Part shown: positions 1-9,124 of the stretch, piece by piece
Layout: every line of letters starts with the position of its first letter
Position numbering within the stretch: the first letter of the stretch is position 1
From: CAVSWN01 sp046728115
GTDB taxonomy: Bacteria > Acidobacteriota > Vicinamibacteria > Vicinamibacterales > CAVVIG01
DNA: 11,934 nucleotides
Assembly: GCA_046728115.1 (NCBI GenBank)
Contig: JBKPDW010000334.1
Span: forward strand, 1-11,934
Direction: 5' to 3'
Position numbers and translations under genes: made by a program
The notes under the pieces: generated by a model
What the model was told of the DNA's origin: nothing
Database searches by the model: none
What the model saw: only the letters and a program-made list of their open reading frames with translations

Positions 1-188
1 GCCGGGTACCGGAGGCGCTTCCCGATCAACGTCTGTCTACACCAGGGCAGTGGACAGGTTCCGGGCGCCTGACGAGTTCATAATGTGTCGGAGTGACCCT
101 GTAGGTAGGATCAGTTTAGCCGTGAGGCGTAGTTCTGTCAAGGAGTTACAGTCGAACTCATCACTGGAACTCGCAGTACAATCGCCGC

Positions 189-1739
189 GTGCGTTCCGTT
201 GGGACCCCGGAAGATCTCACCGGATGGGATTGGACGACCGCCCTCGGGTTTCCTGCCGAGTTCCCCTTCACGCGTGGCATCCAGCCCACGATGTATCGCG
301 GCCGGCTGTGGACGATGCGCCAGTACGCGGGATTCGCGAGCGCGGAGGAGTCCAACCGCCGGTATCGCTACCTCCTGGCTCACGGCGTCAGCGGCCTGAG
401 CGTCGCGTTCGACCTGCCCACCCAAATGGGGTACGACTCGGATCATCCGCTCGCGGCCGGTGAAGTCGGTCGCGTCGGCGTCGCCATCGATTCGATCGAG
501 GACATGTCGATACTCTTCGACGGCATCCCGCTCGATCGCGTCTCCACCTCGATGACGATCAACTCCACGGCGATCGTCCTCTTGTCCCTCTACATTGCCG
601 TTGCCAAGCGTCAGGGGGCCGTGGTGAAGCACCTGTCGGGCACGGTGCAGAACGACATCCTCAAGGAATACGTCGCGCGCGGCACCTATATCTATCCACC
701 GAAACCGTCGCTGCGCATTGTCACGGACATCGTTGCGTACTGCGAGCGCGAGCTGCCCAGGTGGAATACGATCTCAATCAGCGGATATCACATCCGGGAG
801 GCGGGATCGACCGCCGTTCAGGAAGTGGCGTTCACGTTTGCGCATGCGATCGCCTACGTGCAGGCGGCCGTGGACCGCGGCCTCGACATCAACCACGTCG
901 GCCGGCGTTTATCGTTCTTCTTCAACGCACACAACGATTTTCTGGAGGAGATCGCGAAATATCGGGCGGCACGACGCCTGTGGGCGCGGCTCATGCGCGA
1001 TCGATTCCGCGCGACGGACCCGCGTGCGCAGCAGCTGCGCTTTCACACACAGACGGCCGGAAGCACCCTGACCGCGCAGCAGCCCGATAACAACATCGTC
1101 CGCGTGGCGATTCAGGCGCTGGCCGCGGTGCTCGGTGGAACGCAGTCGTTGCACTGCAACGGCCGCGACGAAGCGCTGGCGCTGCCCACTGAGGACGCTG
1201 CGCACATCGCGCTTCGAACGCAGCAGATTATCGCAGAAGAGAGCGGCGTGCCGAACACGATCGATCCGGTCGCGGGTTCGTACGCGATCGAGAGATTGAC
1301 CGACGACATCGAACACGGCGCCGAGGCGATCCTCGACCGCATCGAGTCCGCCGGCGGCACTCTCGCAGCCATCGAAACGGGCATGATCCAGCGAGAGATC
1401 CAGGAATCCGCATATCGTGCCCAGCTCGACGTCGACTCCGGCAAGACCGTCGTCGTCGGTGTGAACAGGTTTACGAGCGATGGCGGCGAGGGAACCGTGC
1501 CCCTGTTGCGGATCGATCCGGAAATCGAGCGGAGGCAGCTGGAGCGCGTGCGCGCGGTGAGGGCGAGCAGGAGCGCTGACGCCTGGCGCGCCGCCGTCGA
1601 TGCCGTCAAGGACGCCGCGCGGGATGGCGGCAATCTCGTTCCGCCAATCGTCGCGGCTGTCGAAGCCAAAGCAACAGTCGGTGAGATAGCGGATGCGCTC
1701 CGCGGCGTCTTCGGCGAGTTCGCCGAAACAACCGCGTGA
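189..1739 (+). CDS. Methylmalonyl-CoA mutase, catalytic (large) subunit
   Basis: Interconverts methylmalonyl-CoA and succinyl-CoA using adenosylcobalamin, in propionate, odd-chain and branched-chain carbon metabolism. The 516-residue protein holds only the TIM-barrel substrate domain. The C-terminal B12-binding domain of single-chain mutases is absent, so a separate small subunit must be encoded elsewhere. Family landmarks include TMYRGRLWTMRQYAGF (34-49), FDLPTQMGYDSDHP (74-87), GTVQNDILKEY (151-161), SGYH (198-201) and HTQTAGSTLTAQQPDNN. By my alignment from memory, Tyr46 and Arg164 match Tyr89 and Arg207 of the Propionibacterium enzyme. Those residues mark methylmalonyl-CoA specificity; isobutyryl-CoA mutase has Phe/Gln and 2-hydroxyisobutyryl-CoA mutase Ile/Gln. 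The start is GTG at 189 with no visible Shine-Dalgarno. It begins only five residues before TPEDL, so the N-terminus is shorter than usual (see findings). dppD follows 7 bp downstream, suggesting cotranscription. The family is certain; the exact start is not. Confidence 0.95.
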   Translation: MRSVGTPEDLTGWDWTTALGFPAEFPFTRGIQPTMYRGRLWTMRQYAGFASAEESNRRYRYLLAHGVSGLSVAFDLPTQMGYDSDHPLAAGEVGRVGVAIDSIEDMSILFDGIPLDRVSTSMTINSTAIVLLSLYIAVAKRQGAVVKHLSGTVQNDILKEYVARGTYIYPPKPSLRIVTDIVAYCERELPRWNTISISGYHIREAGSTAVQEVAFTFAHAIAYVQAAVDRGLDINHVGRRLSFFFNAHNDFLEEIAKYRAARRLWARLMRDRFRATDPRAQQLRFHTQTAGSTLTAQQPDNNIVRVAIQALAAVLGGTQSLHCNGRDEALALPTEDAAHIALRTQQIIAEESGVPNTIDPVAGSYAIERLTDDIEHGAEAILDRIESAGGTLAAIETGMIQREIQESAYRAQLDVDSGKTVVVGVNRFTSDGGEGTVPLLRIDPEIERRQLERVRAVRASRSADAWRAAVDAVKDAARDGGNLVPPIVAAVEAKATVGEIADALRGVFGEFAETTA

Positions 1740-1746
1740 TCGGGTG

Positions 1747-2742
1747 ATGTCCGAGGATCCGCTGCTGCGCGTCGACCGACTGACCACGGTGTTCGATGCG
1801 AGACGCGGTTCGGTCGCCGCCGTTGACGACGTGAGCTTCGAGATCCGGCCAGGCGAAACCCTCGGCCTGGTCGGCGAATCCGGCAGCGGCAAGTCGGTCA
1901 CGGCGCTGTCGATCATGCGGCTGGTCCAGCCGCCAGGGCGAATCGCGAGCGGTCGGATCCTTCTCAAGGGCCGCGATCTTCTGCAGCTCGACGAGCGAGC
2001 CATGCGAGAGGTTCGCGGCGCCGAAGTCTCGCTGATTTTTCAAGAGCCGATGACGGCGCTCAATCCGGTGTTTACGATCGGCGATCAGGTAGCCGAAACG
2101 CTCAGCGTTCACGGACGAGCGAGCGGGCGTGACGCACGCCGGCAGGCGGTCGAGTTGCTCGAGGCCGTGCGGCTGCCGCATGCGGCATCGCGGATCGCCG
2201 AATACCCCCACCAATTGTCCGGAGGCATGCGACAGCGGGTGCTGATCGCGATGGCGCTCGCCTGCCGACCGGCGCTCGTGATCGCCGACGAACCGACGAC
2301 CGCGCTCGACGTGACGATCCAGGCGCAGATTCTGGACCTGTTACGCGAGATGAAGACGGCACTCGGCCTCTCGCTGCTGCTGATTACGCACGACCTCGGC
2401 GTCATTGCCGAAACTGCCGATCGTGTTGCTGTCATGTATGCAGGCCGCATCGTCGAAATGGGTCCCGTGCGCGGGATTTTTCATTCGCCGGGGCACCCGT
2501 ACACGCGAGGGCTGCTGGCATCGATACCGGGCGGCGCGCCGGGTCAGCGGCTGCGGGCGATTGAAGGATCAGTGCCGCTTCTGGGTGCGCTGCCGCCTGG
2601 CTGCGCGTTCAATCCACGGTGTCCCGATCGTTTCGATCGATGCACGACGTCGCCGCCGCCCGACTATGCGGTCGGACCGGAACAGACCGCGAAGTGCTAC
2701 TTGTGGGACGAGGGTCCGGCCAAAACCGGAAGCTACCAGTGA
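1747..2742 (+). CDS. dppD: Oligopeptide/dipeptide ABC importer ATPase, DppD/OppD-like
   Basis: One of the two cytoplasmic ATPases that drive an Opp/Dpp-type peptide importer. The 331-residue product shows Walker A GESGSGKS (43-50), Q-loop FQEP (98-101), signature LSGGMRQR (157-164), Walker B ADEP (180-183) and H-loop His215. The C-terminal oligo_HPY region has GHPYTRGLL (249-257) followed by cysteines at 286, 292, 299 and 317. That spacing matches the Cys-rich tail of DppD/OppD proteins, for which an iron-sulfur cluster has been described in some members. ATG 1747 is chosen because family similarity begins at once (LLRVDRLTTVF); the open frame reaches back to 1693 inside the mutase gene. No good Shine-Dalgarno is visible, so translation may be coupled to the mutase stop 7 bp upstream. 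The substrate (dipeptide, oligopeptide, nickel or other) cannot be read from an ATPase. Confidence 0.93.
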   Translation: MSEDPLLRVDRLTTVFDARRGSVAAVDDVSFEIRPGETLGLVGESGSGKSVTALSIMRLVQPPGRIASGRILLKGRDLLQLDERAMREVRGAEVSLIFQEPMTALNPVFTIGDQVAETLSVHGRASGRDARRQAVELLEAVRLPHAASRIAEYPHQLSGGMRQRVLIAMALACRPALVIADEPTTALDVTIQAQILDLLREMKTALGLSLLLITHDLGVIAETADRVAVMYAGRIVEMGPVRGIFHSPGHPYTRGLLASIPGGAPGQRLRAIEGSVPLLGALPPGCAFNPRCPDRFDRCTTSPPPDYAVGPEQTAKCYLWDEGPAKTGSYQ

Positions 2743-2795
2743 CTGGCGACCAGCTCTCATGGTCGTTCCGCGCCAAGTCGAGGGGCGACTGACCG

Positions 2796-3674
2796 ATGGC
2801 TTTCGTCGAGGTCTCACATCTGGTCAAGGATTTCGTGCGCGGCGGTGGATTGTTTCGCAAAGGCACACGCATCGCGGCGGTGGACGATGTGAGCTTTTCA
2901 ATCGAGGAAGGCGAAACATTCGGGCTGGTCGGCGAATCGGGCAGCGGCAAAACCACCACTGGCCGGTGCATGCTGCGTCTCGTGGAGCCGACGGCCGGCG
3001 CGGTGCGTTTTCGCGGTGACGACGTGCTGGCATTTTCGCGCGGGAGGCTGCGACAGGCGCGGCGCGATATGCAGATTGTGTTTCAGGATCCGTACTCGTC
3101 GCTCAATCCCCGGATGCGCGCGCTGCAAATCGTCGAGGAGCCGCTGATTATTCACAAGCTGGGCGATCGCGCGGCGCGCAGAGGCCGGGTTGCGGAGCTG
3201 TTTCAGCTCGTCGGGCTCGATCCGTCCCACCTCGACCGGTATCCGCACGAATTCAGTGGAGGCCAGCGGCAGCGGATTGGTCTCGCACGGGCGCTCGCGC
3301 TCAATCCGTCGTTTCTGATCCTCGACGAACCCGTCTCGGCGCTTGATGTGTCGGTGCAGGCGCAGGTGGTGAATCTGCTGATGGACCTGCAGCAGAAGCT
3401 GCGGCTCACCTACCTGTTCATTGCGCACGACTTGCGTCTGGTGGAACACATCTGCAGCCGGGTCGCCGTCATGTACCTGGGCAAGATCGTCGAGATGGCG
3501 TCGACTGCCTCGATCTTCGCGGCGCCGCAGCATCCTTACACGCGCGCTCTGCTGTCAGCCATTCCGGTGCCGGACCCTGATGCCCCTCGTCAGCGGATCG
3601 TGCTCGACCCGGCCTCAGTGAATCGCGAGGCTGCGTTGAGGGAAGTTGCGACCGGGCACTGGGCCGCGGTGTGA
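2796..3674 (+). CDS. dppF: Oligopeptide/dipeptide ABC importer ATPase, DppF/OppF-like, Cys-less tail
   Basis: Partner ATPase of the preceding DppD-like protein; the two are expected to form the heterodimeric motor of a peptide importer. The 292 residues carry Walker A GESGSGKT (46-53), Q-loop FQDPYSSLNP (96-105), signature FSGGQRQR (153-160), Walker B ILDEP (175-179), H-loop His211 and the oligo_HPY start HPYTRALLSAIP (246-257). ATG 2796 has a Shine-Dalgarno-like AGGGG at 2781-2785. A 53-bp gap separates it from dppD. The tail is compact: after RQRIVLD it goes almost directly to LREVATGHWAAV at the stop. It lacks the Cys-rich SGCxF...RCP stretch common in this family, although the final GHW motif is kept. 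No permease or binding-protein gene follows, because the next gene is convergent; those parts may lie left of the window or elsewhere. Confidence 0.93.
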   Translation: MAFVEVSHLVKDFVRGGGLFRKGTRIAAVDDVSFSIEEGETFGLVGESGSGKTTTGRCMLRLVEPTAGAVRFRGDDVLAFSRGRLRQARRDMQIVFQDPYSSLNPRMRALQIVEEPLIIHKLGDRAARRGRVAELFQLVGLDPSHLDRYPHEFSGGQRQRIGLARALALNPSFLILDEPVSALDVSVQAQVVNLLMDLQQKLRLTYLFIAHDLRLVEHICSRVAVMYLGKIVEMASTASIFAAPQHPYTRALLSAIPVPDPDAPRQRIVLDPASVNREAALREVATGHWAAV

Positions 3675-3675
3675 C

Positions 3676-3758
3676 GTCTGAAGTCTGAAGTCCGAAGTCT
3701 GAAGTCTGAAGGTGTGCATCTGCCTTCGACTTCTGACTTCTGACTTCTGACTTCTGAC
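3676..3758. repeat. Heptamer tandem repeats forming a long imperfect hairpin
   Basis: Five copies of GTCTGAA lie head to tail at 3676-3710, the third reading GTCCGAA. After a short spacer, four copies of TTCTGAC lie at 3731-3758. The arms are near-complementary: pairing runs from 3676:3758 inward to 3711:3724, with one mismatch (T:T or C:T) every seventh base, a single bulged T at 3707 and a 12-base loop at 3712-3723. The array fills the junction between the convergent dppF stop (3672-3674) and the stop of the minus-strand ABC ATPase (3761-3763). It could serve as a bidirectional terminator, but there is no strong T-tract. It may equally be a dispersed short-repeat element. Confidence 0.85.
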
Positions 3759-3760
3759 TT

Positions 3761-4447
<687 letters not shown>

Positions 4448-4522
4448 ATCTTGTTTTCTGACGAAGTTCAGCGACTTCCCGTTCCCAACGCCGAAAATCC
4501 ACCGTTCGAACTCAATCTGCAC

Positions 4523-4542
4523 TCTGAAATCTGAAATCTGAA
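4523..4542. repeat. Second heptamer tandem array
   Basis: Two full copies and one partial copy of TCTGAAA (4523-4529, 4530-4536, 4537-4542) occupy the 101-bp gap between acs and the ABC ATPase gene. The unit differs by one base from a rotation of the GTCTGAA unit at 3676-3710. The ATPase gene is therefore bracketed by related heptamer arrays. There is no opposing arm here, so no hairpin is predicted. The remainder of the gap (4448-4522) shows no clear promoter. Confidence 0.8.
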
Positions 4543-4548
4543 CTGATT

Positions 4549-6507
4549 CTATCCCCCATACTCCTCTTCGTAATTCGCCTTCAGCTTCGCCACCACCGCC
4601 GGATCCGCCAATGTCGTCGTATCGCCAAGTGCCTTGCCTTCGGCAATATCCCTCAGCAGCCGCCGCATGATCTTGCCCGAACGGGTCTTCGGCAGATCCG
4701 CTGTAAATAGAATGTCGTCCGGCCTGGCGATGGCACCGATTTTCTTCACCACGTGATCCTTGAGATCGCCGGCGAGATCGGTCGACTGCGCACCTTCTTT
4801 CAACGTCACGAACGCCGCGATCGCCTGCCCCTTGATGTCGTGCGCGCGGCCGACGACTGCCGCTTCGGCCACGCTCGGATGATCCACGAGCGCGCTTTCC
4901 ACTTCCATCGTGCCGATGCGGTGTCCGGCCACGTTGATCACGTCGTCCACGCGTCCGAGCAGCCAGAAATTACCGTCGGCGTCGCGCTTCGCGCCGTCGC
5001 CCGTCACGTAAATCGCGTGCCCCCATTTGTTCCAATACTGACGCACGTAGCGGTCGGGGTCGCCGTAGATGCCGCGAAGCATCGACGGCCAGGGCCGTGT
5101 CAACACGAGCAACCCGCCGCCGACGTCGACGCGAGCTCCGCTCTCGGTGAGAATCTCCGCCGAAACGCCGGGGAAGGGTCTGGTGGCGGATCCGGGCTTC
5201 AGCGTAGTGATGCCCGGCAGGGGCGTGATCATGATCGCGCCCGTTTCCGTCTGCCACCACGTATCGACGACTGGGCAGCGCTCGCTGCCGATGAAGCGGT
5301 AGTACCACACCCAGGCCTCCGGATTGATCGGTTCGCCGACCGATCCGAGCAAGCGGAGGGACGACAAGTCGTGCTTCTGCGGCCACTCGGTTCCCCATCG
5401 CATGAAGGCGCGGATGGCCGTAGGTGCCGTGTAGAGAATCGTGACGCCGTAGTGTTCGACCAGCGACCAGAAGCGATCTTTCTGCGGCCAGTCGGGGGCT
5501 CCTTCGTACATCAGCACCGTCGCACCGTTCGCCAGCGGACCGTAGACGACGTAACTGTGTCCGGTTACCCAGCCGATGTCGGCCGTGCACCAGTACACGT
5601 CGTCTTCCCGCAGATCGAAGATCAGTTTCGTCGTCGCATAGGTGCCGACCAGATAGCCGCCGGTCGTATGCACGATGCCTTTCGGTTTCCCGGTCGTGCC
5701 GGATGTGTAGAGGATGTAGAGCATGTCCTCCGAATCCATCGGCTCGGCCTTGCACGAGCGGGCCGCTTTTTTCATCAGGTCGTGATACCAGTAGTCGCGC
5801 CCCTCCTTCATCTCGGGCTCGATCGGAACGCCGCGCTGCACGACGACGACGTGCTCGATTGAGGGCGTGTCTGCCAGCGCCTCGTCGGCCACCTGCTTCA
5901 ACGCGACGACCTGGCCGCGACGGTATCCGCCGTCGGCGGTTATGAGCAGTCGACATTGGGAGTCATTGATGCGATCGCGCAGCGAATCGGCGCTGAACCC
6001 GCCGAACACCACGCTGTGGATCGCGCCGACTCGTGCGCATGCGAGCATCGCGATCGCGAGCTCTGGAATCAAGGGGAGGTAGATCGAAACACGATCGCCC
6101 TTCCCGACGCCCAGCGATTTGAGTACGTTGGCGAACGCCGACACGTCGCGATACAGGTCGAAGTAGGTGAACGTTCGCCGATCACCCACTTCGCCCTCCC
6201 ACATGAGCGCTGCCTTGTTGCGTCGATGACTGCGAACATGCCGGTCCAGACAATTGACGCTGACGTTGATCCGTCCGCCAATGAACCATTTCGCGTGCGG
6301 CGGCTGCCAATCGAGCACGGTGTCCCACGGGCGCGACCACTCCAGCTCGCGCGCGAACCGCGCCCAGAACGCTTCGGGATCGCGGGCGGCTTCCGCGTAG
6401 ATGCTCTCGTCCTGCACCACCGCATGCGCGCGAAATCCCTCTGGCGGCGGAAATGATCGGTCTTCGCGGAGGAGATCCTCGAACTGTGCGCTCTGCGGGT
6501 CGGCCAT
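4549..6507 (-). CDS. acsA: Acetyl-CoA synthetase (AMP-forming)
   Basis: Activates acetate with ATP and CoA through an acetyl-adenylate, giving acetyl-CoA, AMP and pyrophosphate in the cytoplasm. Its 652 residues equal the usual bacterial Acs length. Visible marks are the AMP-binding P-loop YTSGTTGKPKG (near 266-276), VDTWWQTETG, WGHAIYVTGDGA, GRVDDVINVAGHRIGT and the C-terminal PKTRSGKIMRR. Trp417 lies at the position of Trp414 in enteric Acs, which limits the acyl pocket to acetate. Lys612 in RSGK matches the catalytic lysine that Pat-type acetyltransferases modify, so post-translational control is plausible. ATG 6507 gives a normal N-terminus but has no obvious Shine-Dalgarno. It follows the small membrane-protein gene by 25 bp on the same strand, suggesting a shared transcript. 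Propionate is a possible side substrate. Confidence 0.96.
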   Translation of the reverse strand: MADPQSAQFEDLLREDRSFPPPEGFRAHAVVQDESIYAEAARDPEAFWARFARELEWSRPWDTVLDWQPPHAKWFIGGRINVSVNCLDRHVRSHRRNKAALMWEGEVGDRRTFTYFDLYRDVSAFANVLKSLGVGKGDRVSIYLPLIPELAIAMLACARVGAIHSVVFGGFSADSLRDRINDSQCRLLITADGGYRRGQVVALKQVADEALADTPSIEHVVVVQRGVPIEPEMKEGRDYWYHDLMKKAARSCKAEPMDSEDMLYILYTSGTTGKPKGIVHTTGGYLVGTYATTKLIFDLREDDVYWCTADIGWVTGHSYVVYGPLANGATVLMYEGAPDWPQKDRFWSLVEHYGVTILYTAPTAIRAFMRWGTEWPQKHDLSSLRLLGSVGEPINPEAWVWYYRFIGSERCPVVDTWWQTETGAIMITPLPGITTLKPGSATRPFPGVSAEILTESGARVDVGGGLLVLTRPWPSMLRGIYGDPDRYVRQYWNKWGHAIYVTGDGAKRDADGNFWLLGRVDDVINVAGHRIGTMEVESALVDHPSVAEAAVVGRAHDIKGQAIAAFVTLKEGAQSTDLAGDLKDHVVKKIGAIARPDDILFTADLPKTRSGKIMRRLLRDIAEGKALGDTTTLADPAVVAKLKANYEEEYGG

Positions 6508-6532
6508 GGCCGTGAAGGATAGCGTACCTGCG

Positions 6533-7040
6533 CTAAGGCATTGACGGCACGTCGATCGTCCCTGGCGGGGTGCTCTTCTTGAACAGCGCCGCGCCGATGA
6601 CTCCCCCTATCGTCGAGAAAACGGCGCCTACGAACAGCCAGAACACGAAGCCGATGAGATGCGAGGCGACGAACAATGCGCCGCTCAGTCCGGTTTCGCG
6701 AAAGCCATACTGATCGAAGACTTCCCGAGCCTCGGGCGGCAACCGTTCGATGAAGCGAAGCGCCATCGACCGCTCAAACGGCCCGATGATCAGATCGAGC
6801 GGAATCGAGACCACTGCGTGGACCGCGGCTCCAATCAAGCCGGCGATCAGTCCAACGACGGCGCCATCCCCGGCGTCAATGGGCAGGGTCTGATTCTGTT
6901 GCAGCATGTACGCCGCGATGGCGCCGCCGCTGACGACCCACAGGCAACAGCACACGTTCCCGATCGGCCCGATCAGCGGGAGCGCAGACAGCACGCCCAT
7001 CACCAGACCGCCGATGAACGCCGGCTGAGAGAACCCGCCT

Positions 7041-7057
<17 letters not shown>
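6533..7057 (-). CDS. Small integral membrane protein of unknown function
   Basis: A 174-residue hydrophobic protein that I do not recognise at family level. Hydrophobic stretches at about 13-35, 36-53, 62-92 and 128-158 suggest four membrane spans. A charged segment at about 93-120 (FERSMALRFIERLPPEAREVF) lies between the third and fourth. A run of three cysteines (36-38) followed by LWVVSGGAIAAYML sits between the first and second spans, next to a glycine- and proline-rich turn. The start used is GTG 7057, which lies inside the end of the inositol-3-phosphate synthase gene (17-bp overlap), so translation is probably coupled. Met20 is a possible later start but would remove most of the first span. 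acs begins 25 bp downstream. Its role is unknown; placement with ino1 and acs is the only hint. Confidence 0.8.
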
Positions 7058-8354
<1,297 letters not shown>

Positions 8355-8482
8355 GAAGCACCAGACTATATCATCTGATTATTTTTTCGTGCCGCGTCGG
8401 CGCGCGACTGCATCCGCCTGATCGTGCTCGGTAAGCAGATGCAGGTCGGGTAACGGTCGGCTGGTTTCGGTAGACTGAACGC

Positions 8483-9058
8483 ATGTTCCTGAAACGTCAG
8501 GATCCTTACGTCCTTGTTGTCGGCATGACCGCCGCGAAGATGGGCGATCGACTGCTCCAACTGGGATGCGCACATGGCGGGCGACTGGCCGCCGTCGCAA
8601 GCAAAGTCGGATTGTCGGGGCGTGCGCTTGCGGTGGTTCCCGACGAGGCGTCCGCCGCGCGCGCGCAGAAGGGAGCTGTCGACGCCGGCGTGCTGGTCGA
8701 CGTCGAGATCGCGCCGCCCACGCGGCTGCCGTGTGAAGACGCAAGCTTCGATCTGGCGGTCATAGACGACACCGCGGGACTGCTCGGATCACTGACCATC
8801 GACGATCGCGTCACGTCGATACGAGAGATCTCGCGCGTGCTGCGGCCAGGGGGACGGGTGATCCTGATGGGATCAACGCAGCGCGGCGGTCTCGGCAAAC
8901 TATTTGCCGGAGCCGCCAGACCGTCCGTCGTCGGCTCAGACGATGCAAATCGTGCGCTTCAAGCGAACGGATTCAGCTCGGTGCGCACGTTGGCCGAGCG
9001 CGAAGGGCTGGTTTTTGTAGAGGCAGTACGACTCCGTGCGCCAGGAGCGGCAGGATAG
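8483..9058 (+). CDS. Class I methyltransferase-fold protein with altered SAM motifs
   Basis: A 191-residue protein with the layout of a small Methyltransf_11-type Rossmann methyltransferase. Motif I lies at 24-33 (LLQLGCAHGG), a post-motif strand at about 48-53 (ALAVVP), motif II at 89-97 (FDLAVIDDT), and the typical SIREISRVLRPGGRVILMG at 112-130. Two positions are unusual. The acidic residue normally opening motif I (as in LDxGxGxG) is Gln26. The acidic residue ending the second strand, which holds the SAM ribose, is replaced by Pro53 followed by Asp54. SAM binding may therefore be weak, altered or lost, and the substrate is unknown. ATG 8483 lacks a clear Shine-Dalgarno. The gene is divergent from ino1 across 128 bp and convergent with the SDR gene, so it appears to be transcribed alone. 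Confidence 0.8.
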   Translation: MFLKRQDPYVLVVGMTAAKMGDRLLQLGCAHGGRLAAVASKVGLSGRALAVVPDEASAARAQKGAVDAGVLVDVEIAPPTRLPCEDASFDLAVIDDTAGLLGSLTIDDRVTSIREISRVLRPGGRVILMGSTQRGGLGKLFAGAARPSVVGSDDANRALQANGFSSVRTLAEREGLVFVEAVRLRAPGAAG

Positions 9059-9070
9059 GCGGGTCCCGCA

Positions 9071-9124
9071 CTGCTATCGCGCGCAGGTCGGGTGTCCCTG
9101 CTATCGCGCACAGGTTAAGTGTCG
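9071..9124. repeat. 27-bp tandem duplication over the SDR stop codon
   Basis: Units at 9071-9097 and 9098-9124 match at 22 of 27 bases, and the first 18 bases differ at only one position (CTGCTATCGCGC, then G or A, then CAGGT). The right-hand unit encodes, on the minus strand, the last seven codons and stop of the SDR gene (RHLTCAR). The left-hand unit lies past that stop in the same frame and would read GHPTCAR followed by another TAG. It therefore looks like a duplicated gene tail in the 42-bp gap between two convergent genes. A short perfect dyad GCGGGTCCCGC at 9059-9069 sits just left of it. Confidence 0.85.

Noticed and set aside
50..463. Open frame at the left edge that could be taken for a small gene before the mutase
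   Set aside because: It runs deep into the mutase gene in another frame and has no family-like sequence. All three plus frames are open at the extreme left edge, so the end of an upstream gene cannot be told from chance.
909..2003. Open frame of 364 codons on the minus strand, antisense to the mutase and dppD
   Set aside because: It crosses two clear plus-strand genes, has Arg/Ser/Asp-rich composition typical of antisense frames in GC-rich DNA, and shows no family motif.
3676..3758. CRISPR array
   Set aside because: The 7-bp units are directly adjacent without unique spacers, and there are no cas genes.
4753..5862. Open frame of 369 codons on the plus strand, antisense to acs
   Set aside because: Acs is certain on the minus strand; the antisense frame has His/Arg/Val-rich low-information sequence and no recognisable motif.
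8355..8482. Possible divergent promoters between ino1 and the methyltransferase-like gene
   Set aside because: The AT-rich patch includes TATAGT on the minus strand (8370-8365) and TAGACT on the plus strand (8471-8476). Neither has a credible -35 box at proper spacing, and the latter is too close to the start codon.
9059..9100. Rho-independent terminator between the convergent methyltransferase-like and SDR genes
   Set aside because: GCGGGTCCCGC can form only a very short stem and has no T-tract; the rest of the gap is the duplicated SDR tail.
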